The notes: generated by a model from the sequence alone, not told the origin. Positions 26,107 through 35,633 are shown, counted from the first letter of the stretch. The stretch is 64,000 nucleotides of DNA from JAJEFO01 sp965221845 (GCA_965221845.1 OZ244919.1:3038001-3102000); one strand, 5' to 3'. Translations and numbers: made by a program.

Positions 26107-26913
26107 ATGCCGGGACTCGAGATCCAGAACGTGTCCATGCGGTTCGACCTGCCGAGCGGCGGGCATGTGCAGGCGCTTCAGGACGTTTCGCTCAGCGTCG
26201 GGCAGGGCGAGATAATGAGCGTCCTGGGACCTTCCGGATGCGGCAAGACCACGCTTCTCAGCATCGTCGCCGGATTCCTCGCGCCGACGGAAGGGGAGGT
26301 CGTGCTCAGCGGACACAGGGTCGAGGGGCCTGACGCGGAACGGGGCATGGTGTTTCAGCAAGGCGCGCTCTTCGAGTGGATGAGCGTCCGCGAGAACGTC
26401 AGCTTCGGCCCCCGGATGGCCGGCCGGAGGGCTGCGGAATGGCGCGGGAGCGTGGATCGCCTCCTTGACGTGGTCGGGCTCGGCGACTTCAAGGAAAAGA
26501 TGGTCTACGAGCTTTCGGGCGGGATGCAGCAGCGGGTCGCGCTCGCGCGGTGCCTTGCGAACGATCCGGACGTCATCCTGATGGACGAACCCTTGGGCGC
26601 GCTTGACGCGCTGACCCGGGAGAAGATGCAGGGGCTCGTGCTGAAGCTCTGGAAGGAGACGGGCAAGACGATCATCCTCATAACGCACTCGGTGGAGGAG
26701 GCCCTGCTGCTGGGCGAGCGTCTTCTGGTCATGGCGCCCCGCCCCGGCCGCATTCACCGGGAGTACCGTCTTCCGTTCGCCGACCTCGGCGTCGGGAAGG
26801 ATCTTCGGGAGATCAAGAAGCTTCCGGAATTCGGCGAGAGACGCGAGGAGATCCTCGGCATGATCTGGGACATGGAAGAGGAGATCATGGGCCGCAGCGA
26901 GGAGGCAGCCTGA
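26107..26913 (+). CDS. ABC ATP-binding protein, TauB-like
   Basis: ATPase of 268 residues for the taurine-type importer. It shows Walker A GPSGCGKTT near residue 43, Q-loop VFQQGALFEW, signature LSGGMQQRVALARC, Walker B VILMDEPLGALD and the H-loop ITHSVEEA. The start at 26107 gives the family N-terminus (LEIQNVSMRF). The gene begins 91 bases after the binding-protein stop and ends one base before the permease ATG, so all three are one operon. Confidence 0.95.
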   Translation: MPGLEIQNVSMRFDLPSGGHVQALQDVSLSVGQGEIMSVLGPSGCGKTTLLSIVAGFLAPTEGEVVLSGHRVEGPDAERGMVFQQGALFEWMSVRENVSFGPRMAGRRAAEWRGSVDRLLDVVGLGDFKEKMVYELSGGMQQRVALARCLANDPDVILMDEPLGALDALTREKMQGLVLKLWKETGKTIILITHSVEEALLLGERLLVMAPRPGRIHREYRLPFADLGVGKDLREIKKLPEFGERREEILGMIWDMEEEIMGRSEEAA

Positions 26914-26914
26914 A

Positions 26915-28252
26915 ATGGCACAGATCCTGTCGGACCTTGCCGGCGAACTTGGCGTCCTTTTCCTGTCGGTCGTCTCCGTCCTTCCCGCGATCATCGGCTA
27001 CCTGGCGATCATACTGCTCTTCATGCTGGTCTGGCGGGCCGTCCGGGACCGGCTCGCGCGGACGCAGGACTACACCTCCCTGAAGACCGTGACGTTCGGC
27101 GACGAAAGCGCGGTGATCTCGGACAAGTCCGCATCGGTCGTGTCGGTGGTCCTGATGTTCGTGATCTGGGGAGCGTTCACGGGCAGCGGCTGGCTGCCTG
27201 GCTTCCTTCACGCGCCGGGGCCGTTCGTGGGAGAGGCGGAATTCGTCTACACGGCGGAGGACGGAAGCGGCGCGCGTGACGACGCAACCGTGACGGTGGT
27301 CGTGCATCGCGCTGGCGAGGTGCCCGAGACTCCTGATGTCCCGCCGGGGGACGGCTTCGCCAGGAATGACGTGATCATCGTCCAGGCCTACCGTTCCAAG
27401 CTGCTTCGCTGGGACGCGAATGACGGGGCCACGCGCGAAGACGGCGCGAAGGTCGTTGCAATTGACGGCGTCCCGCTGACGCGCGAGGCCGGTGTCGAGA
27501 CGGGATTCGGCAGCGTTGCGCTGACCGACAAGGGAACGCTCAACTTCGAGCCGGGCAAGGGCTGGCAGATGGAGAGCATCTGGCTTCCGGCGCCCGACAG
27601 CGTGTGGCACAGGCTCCTTTCGATCAGCCGCGAGGGATATCAGAACGTCACCCTGGCCGAGCACCTGGGCTATTCGCTCTTTCGCGTCATCGTGGGTTTC
27701 CTTCTGGGTGCGCTGGTCGGCATCCCCCTCGGGTATGCCATGGGGCTGTCGAACTGGTTTCGCGGCTGGTTCGACCCGATCGTCGAGTTCATGCGGCCGG
27801 TGCCCCCGCTGGCGCTGATTCCGCTCGTGATCATCTGGGCAGGCATCGGCGAGCAGGGAAAGATCATCCTGCTCTTCCTGGCCGCGCTCTGGATCATGGC
27901 AATCGCGGCTCGCGCCGGGGTCTCGGGCGTTGCGATCTCGAAGGTCCATGCGGCGTATTCGCTGGGCGCTTCCCGGCTTCAGATCATGCGGCATGTCATC
28001 GTGCCGAACTCGCTCCCGGAAATCTTCACCGGCGCAAGGGTGGCCATGGGTGTCTGCTGGGGCACCGTCGTCGCCGCAGAGCTCGTCGCGGCGGAAAAGG
28101 GCGTCGGCAAGATGATCGTGGCGGCGTCCAAGTTCCAGGACACCGACATCGTGCTGATGGGCATAATCCTGATCGGCATCATCGGATTCGGCATCGACAT
28201 GCTGATGCGCCGGTGCGAAAGATGGCTGGTGCCATGGAAGGGCCGGATCTGA
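26915..28252 (+). CDS. ABC permease, TauC-like, with long extra domain
   Basis: Membrane protein of 445 residues, against 250-290 for ordinary TauC. The C-terminal 220 residues are a normal BPD permease: EHLGYSLFRVIVGFLLGALV, then the EAA-type loop AYSLGASRLQIMRHVIVPNS, then LMGIILIGIIGFGIDMLM. The N-terminal half has two membrane segments (about 8-42 and 78-96) and between them and the core about 130 hydrophilic residues, which topology suggests are periplasmic (EFVYTAEDGSGARDDATV onward). Such long permeases occur in some marine TauABC sets. The extra domain may dock the binding protein; this is inference. Confidence 0.92.
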   Translation: MAQILSDLAGELGVLFLSVVSVLPAIIGYLAIILLFMLVWRAVRDRLARTQDYTSLKTVTFGDESAVISDKSASVVSVVLMFVIWGAFTGSGWLPGFLHAPGPFVGEAEFVYTAEDGSGARDDATVTVVVHRAGEVPETPDVPPGDGFARNDVIIVQAYRSKLLRWDANDGATREDGAKVVAIDGVPLTREAGVETGFGSVALTDKGTLNFEPGKGWQMESIWLPAPDSVWHRLLSISREGYQNVTLAEHLGYSLFRVIVGFLLGALVGIPLGYAMGLSNWFRGWFDPIVEFMRPVPPLALIPLVIIWAGIGEQGKIILLFLAALWIMAIAARAGVSGVAISKVHAAYSLGASRLQIMRHVIVPNSLPEIFTGARVAMGVCWGTVVAAELVAAEKGVGKMIVAASKFQDTDIVLMGIILIGIIGFGIDMLMRRCERWLVPWKGRI

Positions 28253-28259
28253 CCTGAAT

Positions 28260-28292
28260 GTGCGGTATCGCGGCATGGACGCGACACCGCAC
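28260..28292. terminator. hairpin after taurine-type operon
   Basis: Arms GTGCGGT..TCGCG and CGCGA..ACCGCAC with one internal mismatch and a seven-base loop, eight bases after the permease stop. Position and strength fit a terminator, though no T-run follows. Confidence 0.6.
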
Positions 28293-28310
28293 ATCCTCGA
28301 AACATGAGCA

Positions 28311-28689
28311 ATGTCAGAGGCATTGAACACAATCGAAGCGTTTCCGAATGGCCGTGCAACTTACGAATTGCTCGCGCTGCCGGACGTTGGTTTCGACGCC
28401 AAGAAACGCTCCGCCATACGCGCCGAGCTGGACATGCTCAACCAGCGAGCGGTCATCCGGCTTGGCCGGGATGGAAAGCGGTGGCTCGCATCCAGGCTCG
28501 CCAGGCGAGGAAAGCTCCTCGGACGAAGAGGCAGCCGGGACTCCGGACTCGCAAGCGTTACTGCCGTGCGGCCGTACGATCAGGCCCAAGGGGCGCCCCA
28601 ACCCAGACGATCGATACATGTGGAACGGCCCGCGTCCTGTCGATGAAGTTCCGCTTAACCTTCTCGCAATCAGTGCTGAGCCCGCATGA
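28311..28689 (+). pseudogene. unrecognised gene start, probably frameshifted
   Basis: The ATG at 28311 opens MSEALNTIEAFPNGRATYEL and a basic, helix-turn-helix-like stretch (KKRSAIRAELDMLNQRAVIR, LGRDGKRWLAS) of about 60 residues. After that the composition changes in this frame (stop 28646). The third frame looks more protein-like (RPKGRPNPDDRYMWNGPRPV, DEVPLNLLAISAEPA) and stops at 28689. A shift near 28490 would join them into one N-terminal piece of about 125 residues of a larger lost protein. I do not recognise the family. Confidence 0.45.
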
Positions 28690-28882
28690 GGCTGCGGAGT
28701 CGCGGCGGTCATGGGCGCACTTCTCGCCGTTTCCGCGCCCGGAGAAGTGCCGGGCAGGGCGAGATTGGAGAGGTCCATCCAAAGCCGGGCAGCCAGGCGG
28801 GATCCTGCCAAGGAAGCCGCCGATGGCGGCGTCGGGATCCGTTCCTATTGGTCCTTGCGGAGGGCGCCCTGGCCGTTCCCGG

Positions 28883-29785
28883 TCAGGTGCCGTCAACGTC
28901 AAGCCCGTTTGCGCGCGCGACGAAATCCGCAAGCATCGGAACGAACCTTTCACCCTCGCCGGCCGCGTCCATTGCGGCGAAGGCGTTCCGGACCGCCGCC
29001 TGGATCGGGTTGAGCGCCCCGACCGAATTCGCCAGGCTGGTGACGTAGCGCATGTCCTTGTGCGCGTTCGAGACCGCGAACCTGTGCGCGTTTTCGTCGC
29101 GTTCCAGCGTCCACTTCATGAAGGTCTCGTAGAAGCCGTTCGACATGCGCCCGGGCCGGATCACGCTGTCGACCTGTTCCGGCGTCAGTCCGGACTTGCG
29201 CGCGAGCGCCAGAGCCTCCGCGTAGAGCGCGCCGTAACCCATCGCGATGAAATTGTTGACGAGCTTCATCTTGTGCCCGAGCCCGACCTCGCCGAGATGC
29301 ACGATGACGCCTGCCCAGCACTCCATCACGGGCCTTATGCGCCTGAACGTCTCGGGGCTGGCGCCGACCATTGCGTCCAGCGTGCCTTCCCAGGCCTCCT
29401 TCGGCGTGCGTGACAGCGGCGCGTCCGCCATGTGTCCGCCCGCCGCCTCGATCTCGGCCGCCAGCGCCAGGGTGGAGACCGGATCGGAGGTCGAGCAGTC
29501 GACCACGACCGCGTCCGCCCGAAGCCCTTCCAGGATCCCGTCCGGACCCCTGACGATCGCCTCCACCTCCGTGGATCCCGTGACGCACAGGTGAATGATT
29601 TCAGAGCGCGCCGCGACTTCCTTCACGGAATCCGCTTCGACGCCGCCGCGCGAAACAAGGTCATCAACGGCCTCTCGCCTTCGATGCGCCACGACTGTCA
29701 GCGGATAGCCGGCCTCCACGATGTTCTTAGCGATGCCGTGTCCCATGAGGCCGGCGCCGATCATGCCAATGGGTGGTTTCGTCAT
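28883..29785 (-). CDS. 3-hydroxyisobutyrate dehydrogenase family oxidoreductase
   Basis: NAD(P)-dependent beta-hydroxyacid dehydrogenase of 300 residues. The Rossmann motif GMIGAGLMGHGIAKN lies at the N-terminus. The substrate motif reads DAPLSRTPKEAWEGTL (the usual DAPVSGG place, here altered) and the catalytic lysine lies in GHKMKLVNNFIAMG. The family includes 3-hydroxyisobutyrate, tartronate-semialdehyde, L-threonate and D-glycerate enzymes. With a DenD homologue and an altronate-dehydratase-type gene on the same strand, a sugar-acid substrate is likely. It is the last gene of the minus-strand cluster. Confidence 0.92.
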   Translation of the reverse strand: MTKPPIGMIGAGLMGHGIAKNIVEAGYPLTVVAHRRREAVDDLVSRGGVEADSVKEVAARSEIIHLCVTGSTEVEAIVRGPDGILEGLRADAVVVDCSTSDPVSTLALAAEIEAAGGHMADAPLSRTPKEAWEGTLDAMVGASPETFRRIRPVMECWAGVIVHLGEVGLGHKMKLVNNFIAMGYGALYAEALALARKSGLTPEQVDSVIRPGRMSNGFYETFMKWTLERDENAHRFAVSNAHKDMRYVTSLANSVGALNPIQAAVRNAFAAMDAAGEGERFVPMLADFVARANGLDVDGT

Positions 29786-29871
29786 GGTCTTCCTTCCTGT
29801 GCCGGCATGCATGGATCTGCTGCACCCTCGCCCCTCTGCCGATCCGGGGAGGGGGCCATGACCCTCCGCCT

Positions 29872-31038
29872 CTAGTCGAGAAACCTGCGCATGCGCGCCA
29901 GGGCTTCGCGGATGTTGTCCCGGCTGTTGGCGTAGCTGATGCGGAGATAGCCCTCGCCAAGGACGCCGAAGTCGGGACCGCCAATGGCTGCAACGCCGGG
30001 TCCCTCCAGGAGATCCGAGGCAAGCTCCTTGGCTGTTCGGCCGGTGCCGGCGATGTTCGGAAAGGCGTAGAACGCGCCCTTTGGCATGATGCAGGAGACG
30101 CCCGGGATGTCGTTCAGCAGGTCGACCACGAGTTTCCGGCGGGCGTCGAACTCCGCCACCATCTCGCCGACCGCCTCCTGCGGCCCGGTCAAAGCCTCGA
30201 TGGCCGCATGCTGGGCCGGCGCGTTCACGCAAGACCATGCATTCACGGCGAGCTTCCGGACCTTCTCGTGGAGTCCGGCGGGCCAGACCGAGTATCCCAT
30301 GCGCCAGCCGGTCATGGCGTAGGTCTTCGACCAGCCGTTCAGCAGGATGACGCGGTCGCGGATCTCGGGATAGCCGAGAAGCGGAACATGTGTCTCTCCG
30401 TCATAAAGCATCTGGTCGTAGATCTCGTCGGAGAGGAGGGCCACGTCAGGTCGTTCGGCCAGGCCGGACACCAGGAAGTCGACCTCGGCCCTGGGCGTTG
30501 CGCCGCCGCACGGATTCGCGGGAGAGTTCAGGATGACGAGGCGCGTGCTTGGAGTGACGAGCGAAAGGGCTTCCTCTGCCGAGAAGGCGAATCCGTTCTC
30601 TTCCCGCATCGGAACCGGAACCGGCCGCGCGCCGGTGAACTCTATCATCGAGCGGTAGATCGGGAAGCCGGGATCGGGGTAGAGGATGTCCGTCCCGGGC
30701 TCGCCGAACATCAGGATGGCAGCGAACATCGTCACCTTGCCTCCCGGCACGATCAGGACGCTGTCCGGGTTCACCTCTATCGCGAAGCGTCGGTGAATGT
30801 CGGCGGCGACGGCTTCCCGAAGTTCCGGGATTCCGGTCGCGGGCGTGTAGCCGTGCCGTCCGTCGCGAAGCGCCTTGACGGCGGCCTCCACGATGTTCGC
30901 AGGCGTCGGGAAGTCCGGCTGGCCGATTCCGAGGTTGATGACGTCCTTGCCGCCTGCGGCCAGCGCTTCCGCCCGTGCGAGCACGGCGAACGCGTTCTCC
31001 TCTCCCATGCGGTCAAATCCGCTGATCGTGCCTGGCAT
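29872..31038 (-). CDS. PLP-dependent aminotransferase, class I (AspC-like)
   Basis: Cytosolic aminotransferase of 388 residues, normal for class I. Motifs are DVINLGIGQPDFPTP, PGGKVTMFAAI, SPANPCGG, LLSDEIYDQML, the PLP lysine in NGWSKTYAMTGWRMGYSVW, and the carboxylate-binding arginine in YLRISYAN. The acceptor cannot be named. Before the IS630 insertion its ATG would have been only ten bases after the stop of the SDR gene, so it belonged to that operon. It now lies beyond the insertion and may depend on read-through. Confidence 0.94.
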   Translation of the reverse strand: MPGTISGFDRMGEENAFAVLARAEALAAGGKDVINLGIGQPDFPTPANIVEAAVKALRDGRHGYTPATGIPELREAVAADIHRRFAIEVNPDSVLIVPGGKVTMFAAILMFGEPGTDILYPDPGFPIYRSMIEFTGARPVPVPMREENGFAFSAEEALSLVTPSTRLVILNSPANPCGGATPRAEVDFLVSGLAERPDVALLSDEIYDQMLYDGETHVPLLGYPEIRDRVILLNGWSKTYAMTGWRMGYSVWPAGLHEKVRKLAVNAWSCVNAPAQHAAIEALTGPQEAVGEMVAEFDARRKLVVDLLNDIPGVSCIMPKGAFYAFPNIAGTGRTAKELASDLLEGPGVAAIGGPDFGVLGEGYLRISYANSRDNIREALARMRRFLD

Positions 31039-31051
31039 GCGCCCGTCCCTA

Positions 31052-32336
31052 GTATCCCAGCCTCATTGAATTGCCGGTTCCATCCCTGCCCGGGACGGGT
31101 TACGCTCCCGACCGCAACATTGGACAACAGACCTTCCGGCCACCCTGGGTGGCGTCAGGGGGCATATCAGGGGCGGAACAGGGATGGAACAGGCAGGCAG
31201 GAAGATCTACAGGGTGCGGCTCGAGGCGCACGAGCGCACGCGGCTGAAGGACATCGTCGACGGCGGCGGGGGTTCGAAGGAACGGCGCAGGCGGGCGCAT
31301 GTCCTGCTGCTGGCCGACGAGGGCCGTCCGAACGGCGGCTGGACCGACGCGCGGATCGCGGACGCGCTTGAGGTCAGCGTGGCGACGGCGGAGCGGACGC
31401 GCAGGCAGTGCGTCATGGAGGGCCTTGACGCGGCCCTTGACCGCAAGGTCCAGGAGAACCGCAGGAGGCCCCGGCTCGACGGGGAGGGCCAGGCGACGCT
31501 GGCGATGCTGGCCTGCTCGGAGCCTCCCGAGGGGCAGGCGCGATGGACCCTGAAGCTGCTGGCCGACCGGCTGGTGGAGCTGGAGGTCGTCGACGGCATC
31601 GGCCGGGAGACGGTCCGGCAGGCGCCAGAAAAAACGGCATCAAGCCCTGGCTTAAGGAATGCTGGTGCATCCCGCCGAAGGCGAACGCCGAATTCGTCGC
31701 CGCCATGGAGGACGTGCTGAAGACCTACGCCCGCGACTTCGACGACGACACCGTCCTGGTATGCCTCGACGAGACGTCGAAGCAGCAGACGAAGGAGACG
31801 CGGACGCCGCTGCCGACCCGCCCCGGGCGGCCGGCGGCATACGACTTCGAGTACGAGCGCAACGGAACGGCCAACCTGTTCATGGTCTACGCCCCACTGG
31901 ACGCCTGGCGCCATGTGGAGGTCACCGACCGCCGCACGAAGCGGGACTTCGCCGGGGTGCTGAAGGACCTCGCCGACGTCCACTTCCCCGGCAGGAGGAT
32001 CGTGCTCGTGATGGACAACCTCAACACCCACAGGCTGTCGACGCTCTACGAGGCCTTCGAGCCGGCGGAGGCGTCGCGCCTTGCCGACCGTTTCGAGGTC
32101 CACCATACGCCGAAGCACGGCTCCTGGCTCAACATGGCCGAGATCGAGATCAACGTCCTCTCCCGGCAGTGCCTCGACCGCCGGATCCCGGACCGGGGGA
32201 CGATGGTGCGCGAGGTCGCCGCATGGCAGCGGCACCGCAACGGCTCGGCGCAACCCGTCGACTGGCGGTTCAGGACCGAGGACGCCCGGATCAGGCTGAA
32301 GTCCCTATACCCGGCAATTCAATGAGGCTGGGATAC
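31052..32336 (+). mobile_element. IS630-family element, apparently intact
   Basis: Element of 1,285 bases with inverted ends GTATCCCAGCCTCATTGAAT and complement. It is flanked by TA on each side (31050-31051 and 32337-32338), the IS630 target duplication, within a CTAG site. The transposase is in two overlapping frames with a clear slip site. No damage is seen, so it may be active. It separates the SDR and aminotransferase genes. Confidence 0.95.
31184..32325 (+). CDS. IS630 transposase, two frames joined by a -1 slip at an A6 run
   Basis: The first frame (31184 on) has the helix-turn-helix WTDARIADALEVSVATAERT and runs to RETVRQAPEK. Six A residues at about 31627-31632 (GCCAGAAAAAACGG) allow a -1 shift into a second frame that reads ARKNGIKPWLKECWCIPPK and the DDE core: VLVCLDETSKQQ, IVLVMDNLNTH and HGSWLNMAEIEIN. 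Split IS630 transposases that use such a shift are known. Joined, the product is about 380 residues with all three acidic residues present. Confidence 0.9.
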
Positions 32337-33082
32337 TAGTAGGTCGCCCGCCCGCCCGAGATGTCGAAGACGGCGGCGGTCGTGAAGCTGCATTCCCTGG
32401 ACGACATCCAGGCCACCATGCTGGCGATTTCCTCCACCTCGACGAACCGCCCGCGCGGGATCTTCGACAGCATGAACGCAACGAACTCTTCGGTGACCTG
32501 TTCAAGGATCTCGGTGTTGGCCACGGCCGGCGTGATGCAGTTCACGGCGATGTCGTGCTCGGCCACTTCCTTGCCAAGCGCCTTGGTGAAGCCTATGACC
32601 CCGGCCTTTGACGCCGCGTAATGCGTGGCCTTCGGGTTGCCTTCCTTGCCTGCAATCGACGCGACGTTGACGATGCGCCCGTAGTTCCGGGCCTTCATGC
32701 CGGGCAGCACCGCCCTGTTCGTGTGATAGGTGCCCGTGAGATTGACGGCGATGACCTCGTCCCAGACGTCAGCGCCATAGTCCTCGATCGCGGCAACGGG
32801 CCCGGCGATGCCGGCGGAGTTCACGAGAATGTCGATGTGGCCCAGCGCCGCTTCCGTCTCGGCGCATGCGGCCATGACGGACGCCTGGTCTGTGACGTCG
32901 CAGCGGACGGCGCGCGCGCCTTCGATCCTGTCCGCCGCGGCCCCGGCCTTCTCGAGGTTGATGTCCCAGAGGCATGTCCGGGCGCCGGATTCGGCCAGCC
33001 TGAGCGCGCAGGCGAGCCCGATGCCCTGCGCGCCCCCGCTGATGACCGCGGTCTGCCCCGAGAGGTCATGAACGCTTGCCAT
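32336..33082 (-). CDS. short-chain dehydrogenase/reductase
   Basis: NAD(P)-dependent oxidoreductase of 248 residues, typical for classical SDRs. Motifs are GGAQGIG at the cofactor site, NSAG, the catalytic serine in NVASIAG and YAASK. It starts by a TGATG overlap with the dehydratase gene. The TAG stop uses the TA duplicated by IS630, and the uninterrupted site would have given the same stop, so the protein is unchanged. In company with an altronate-dehydratase-type enzyme and an FAH hydrolase it may be a 2-keto-3-deoxy-acid 4-dehydrogenase (inference). Confidence 0.92.
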   Translation of the reverse strand: MASVHDLSGQTAVISGGAQGIGLACALRLAESGARTCLWDINLEKAGAAADRIEGARAVRCDVTDQASVMAACAETEAALGHIDILVNSAGIAGPVAAIEDYGADVWDEVIAVNLTGTYHTNRAVLPGMKARNYGRIVNVASIAGKEGNPKATHYAASKAGVIGFTKALGKEVAEHDIAVNCITPAVANTEILEQVTEEFVAFMLSKIPRGRFVEVEEIASMVAWMSSRECSFTTAAVFDISGGRATY

Positions 33083-34602
33083 CACATCACCGCCCCTATC
33101 TGCCAGGGCACGAACTCGTGGTCGCCAAGCCCCTGCGCCTCCGACTTTGACGCCGCGCCGCCGGCGACCTTGAGGAAGAGTTCGTAGATCTCGCGGCCCT
33201 TTTGGTCGACCGTGGCCTCGCCTGCAAGGATGTCGCCCGCGTTGACGTCCATGTCGTCCTCCATGCGTGCGTGCATTTCGGAATTCGTCGCGACCTTCAG
33301 CGTCGGCGCGGGCTTCGAGCCGAACGCCGAGCCGCGGCCCGTCGTGAAGCAGACAAGATTGCAGCCGCCGGCGATCTGTCCCGTCACGCTGGCCGGGTCG
33401 TAGCCGGGACTGTCCATGAAGGTGAAGCCCCTTGCCGTCACCTGTTCCGCATACCGGTAGACCCCGGCAAGAGGCGTGGTGCCGCCCTTTGCCGCCGCTC
33501 CGAGCGACTTTTCGAGGATCGTCGTCAGTCCGCCCTTCCTGTTGCCCGGCGAGGGATTGTTGTCCATGGAGCCCCTGTTGCGGGCGGTGTAGTCCTCCCA
33601 CCAGCGCACAAGCCCGACAAGCCTTTCGCCGATCTCCCGCGATGCCGCGCGCCGGGTCAGAAGGTGCTCCGCGCCATAGATTTCCGGCGTCTCCGCAAGC
33701 ACGCCCGTGCCGCCCTGCGCGACCAGCAGGTCGCAGGCATGCCCGAGGGCGGGGTTTGCCGTGATGCCGGACCATGCGTCCGAGCCGCCGCATTGCAGGG
33801 CGACCGTCAGTTCGGAGGCGGGGCACGGCGTGCGCCTGGCCTCGTTGGCCAGGGGCAGCATCGCCCGCACCCTTTCGATGCCAAGGTCGATGGTGCGCCG
33901 GAGACCCGCGACGCTCTGGATGTTCATGGTCTGGAACAGGGGGCCGTGCCTGAGACCGTAGGCTTCGAGAAGCCAGTCGATCTGGTTCATCTCGCAGCCG
34001 AGACCCACCATGAGGACGCCGGCATGGTTCGGATGCCGTGCATAGCCCCACATGACGCGCTGCAGCGCCTCGAAGCCCTCGCCGTCTCCCTGCATTCCGC
34101 AGCCCGTGCCGTGGACGAACGCGGCGACGCCGTCGACGTTCGGGAAGTCGGCGAGCTCCTCTGGACCGAACGCGTCGGCAATGCGCCGCGCTGCCGTTGC
34201 CGAACAGTTCACCGAGGTCACGACGGCGATGAAGTTGCGCGTGCCGACACGTCCGCTGTCGCGTCGATATCCCATGAACGTGTCGCGCGCGTCCTTCGCC
34301 ACCATACGGGCCGCGCGGAGGTCCGTGCAGAACTCGTAGTCCGTGTCCGTGTTTCGGAACGCGGTGTTGTGCGTATGAACATGATCTCCCGGCGCGATCT
34401 GCCCGGAGGCGTAGCCGATGACCTGCGCGTACTTCCGGATTGCGCCGCCCTCCGGAATCGCGCCTGTCGCCACCTTGTGGCCCGACTCGATCGTCGCCGT
34501 GGTCCTGACGCCTTCGACGGCCTTGCCGGGGTCAAGGCGCCGGGTCGCCGTGACCACGTTGTCGGCGGCGTCCAGCCGGACATATGACGGATGCTGGTCC
34601 AT
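33082..34602 (-). CDS. altronate/galactarate dehydratase family protein (UxaA-like)
   Basis: Sugar-acid dehydratase of 506 residues in the full-length UxaA/GarD form. A short N-terminal SAF-type part (GHKVATGAIPEGG, DHVHTHNTAF) leads into the catalytic part with GYRRDSGRVGTRNFIAVVTS, HGTGCGMQG, GLGCEMNQ, QCGGSDAWSG and NPSPGNRKGGLTTI. The conserved cysteines hold an iron or metal site. The ATG at 34602 is chosen. An in-frame GTG at 34668 would add 22 low-complexity residues and overlap the upstream gene. It dehydrates an aldonic acid to a 2-keto-3-deoxy acid; the exact sugar acid is open. Confidence 0.93.
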   Translation of the reverse strand: MDQHPSYVRLDAADNVVTATRRLDPGKAVEGVRTTATIESGHKVATGAIPEGGAIRKYAQVIGYASGQIAPGDHVHTHNTAFRNTDTDYEFCTDLRAARMVAKDARDTFMGYRRDSGRVGTRNFIAVVTSVNCSATAARRIADAFGPEELADFPNVDGVAAFVHGTGCGMQGDGEGFEALQRVMWGYARHPNHAGVLMVGLGCEMNQIDWLLEAYGLRHGPLFQTMNIQSVAGLRRTIDLGIERVRAMLPLANEARRTPCPASELTVALQCGGSDAWSGITANPALGHACDLLVAQGGTGVLAETPEIYGAEHLLTRRAASREIGERLVGLVRWWEDYTARNRGSMDNNPSPGNRKGGLTTILEKSLGAAAKGGTTPLAGVYRYAEQVTARGFTFMDSPGYDPASVTGQIAGGCNLVCFTTGRGSAFGSKPAPTLKVATNSEMHARMEDDMDVNAGDILAGEATVDQKGREIYELFLKVAGGAASKSEAQGLGDHEFVPWQIGAVM

Positions 34603-34664
34603 GGGATTGCCTGCCGCGCATTCTCCCGAGGCGGCGCCTGCGCCGCCGGCGCCTGCCGGCGGGG

Positions 34665-35633
34665 TCACGCGGCGGGCATGTCCTCCTCGATGTAGGTCTG
34701 CACGATCGATGCGAAGTCCGGATCGGCGGTGAATCCGAGCCTTTTGGCGCGTTCGGGAGCGAAGTCCCTCGGCCAGCCCGCGACGATCTTCATGATCGTC
34801 TCGTCAGGTTCCGGCCTTATGAGGGAAACGGCGCTTTCGCCTGCGACGTCGCGCAGGGCTTCGATCTGCTCCGCCACGGTGCAGGACACGCCCGGCATGT
34901 TGAGCGCGCGGTGCCCGCCGAGCCTGTCGAGTTCCAGCGTCGCCGCGTGCCTGAGGAACCCGGCGGCCGAGCGGGGCGAGGCATGCCAGTGGCGGACGCT
35001 GTCCTGCACGGGCAGGATCGCCTCCCTGCGGCTCAGCGGCTCACGGATGATGCCCGAGAAGAAGGACGATGCGGCGCCGTTGGCCTTGCCGGGCCGGACG
35101 CAGATCGTCGGCAGCCGGATGGAAATCCCATCGAACCAGCCCTTGCGGATGTAGTCGCCGAGCATGAGCTCTGCGATTGCCTTCTGCGCTCCGTAGGACG
35201 TTTGCGGCATCGTGGGAAAGTCGTCGCCGATCCTTTCGGGGTAGGGCGGCCCGAACACGGCGATGGAGGAGGTGAACACGATCTTCGGGCGGTAGGCGCC
35301 GTCGGATGCGGACGCCTCGGCGCGAAAGGCCTCTAGAAATCCTCTGAACGCCACCATGTTGACGTTCCAGCCAAGGTCGAAGTTCGCCTCGGCCTCGCCG
35401 GAGACGATCGCGGCGAGATGGTAGACAAGATCGTGTCGCTCGGCCGCTGCCGCCTTCATCGTCGCCTGGCTGATGACGTCTCCCTCCACGCGCCGCGCCG
35501 CGGGCGCGCCGCTCTCCGGAAAGGCCATGTCCAGAAGCGTGACCTCGTCGTCGCGCGACAGGGGGTCCGCGGCCAGCAGCCGCGCCAGCTTCTGGCCTAC
35601 CATGCCGCCGCCGCCGATGATCAGGACTTTCAA
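34665..35633 (-). CDS. denD: NAD-dependent epimerase/dehydratase, D-erythronate dehydrogenase (DenD)-like
   Basis: Extended SDR of 322 residues. TTG at 35633 is preferred as start because GGGAGG stands six bases before it and the first residues then are LKVLIIGGGGMVGQKLA. Key features are LTSSIAVFG-type FTSSIAVFGPPYP, the catalytic tyrosine in SYGAQKAIAELML, and PDETIMKIVAGWPRDFAPER near the end, a DenD-type stretch. DenD oxidises D-erythronate at C2. The usual partners DenC/OtnK and OtnI are not here, so the true substrate may differ. It is the first gene of the minus-strand operon. Confidence 0.85.
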   Translation of the reverse strand: MKVLIIGGGGMVGQKLARLLAADPLSRDDEVTLLDMAFPESGAPAARRVEGDVISQATMKAAAAERHDLVYHLAAIVSGEAEANFDLGWNVNMVAFRGFLEAFRAEASASDGAYRPKIVFTSSIAVFGPPYPERIGDDFPTMPQTSYGAQKAIAELMLGDYIRKGWFDGISIRLPTICVRPGKANGAASSFFSGIIREPLSRREAILPVQDSVRHWHASPRSAAGFLRHAATLELDRLGGHRALNMPGVSCTVAEQIEALRDVAGESAVSLIRPEPDETIMKIVAGWPRDFAPERAKRLGFTADPDFASIVQTYIEEDMPAA

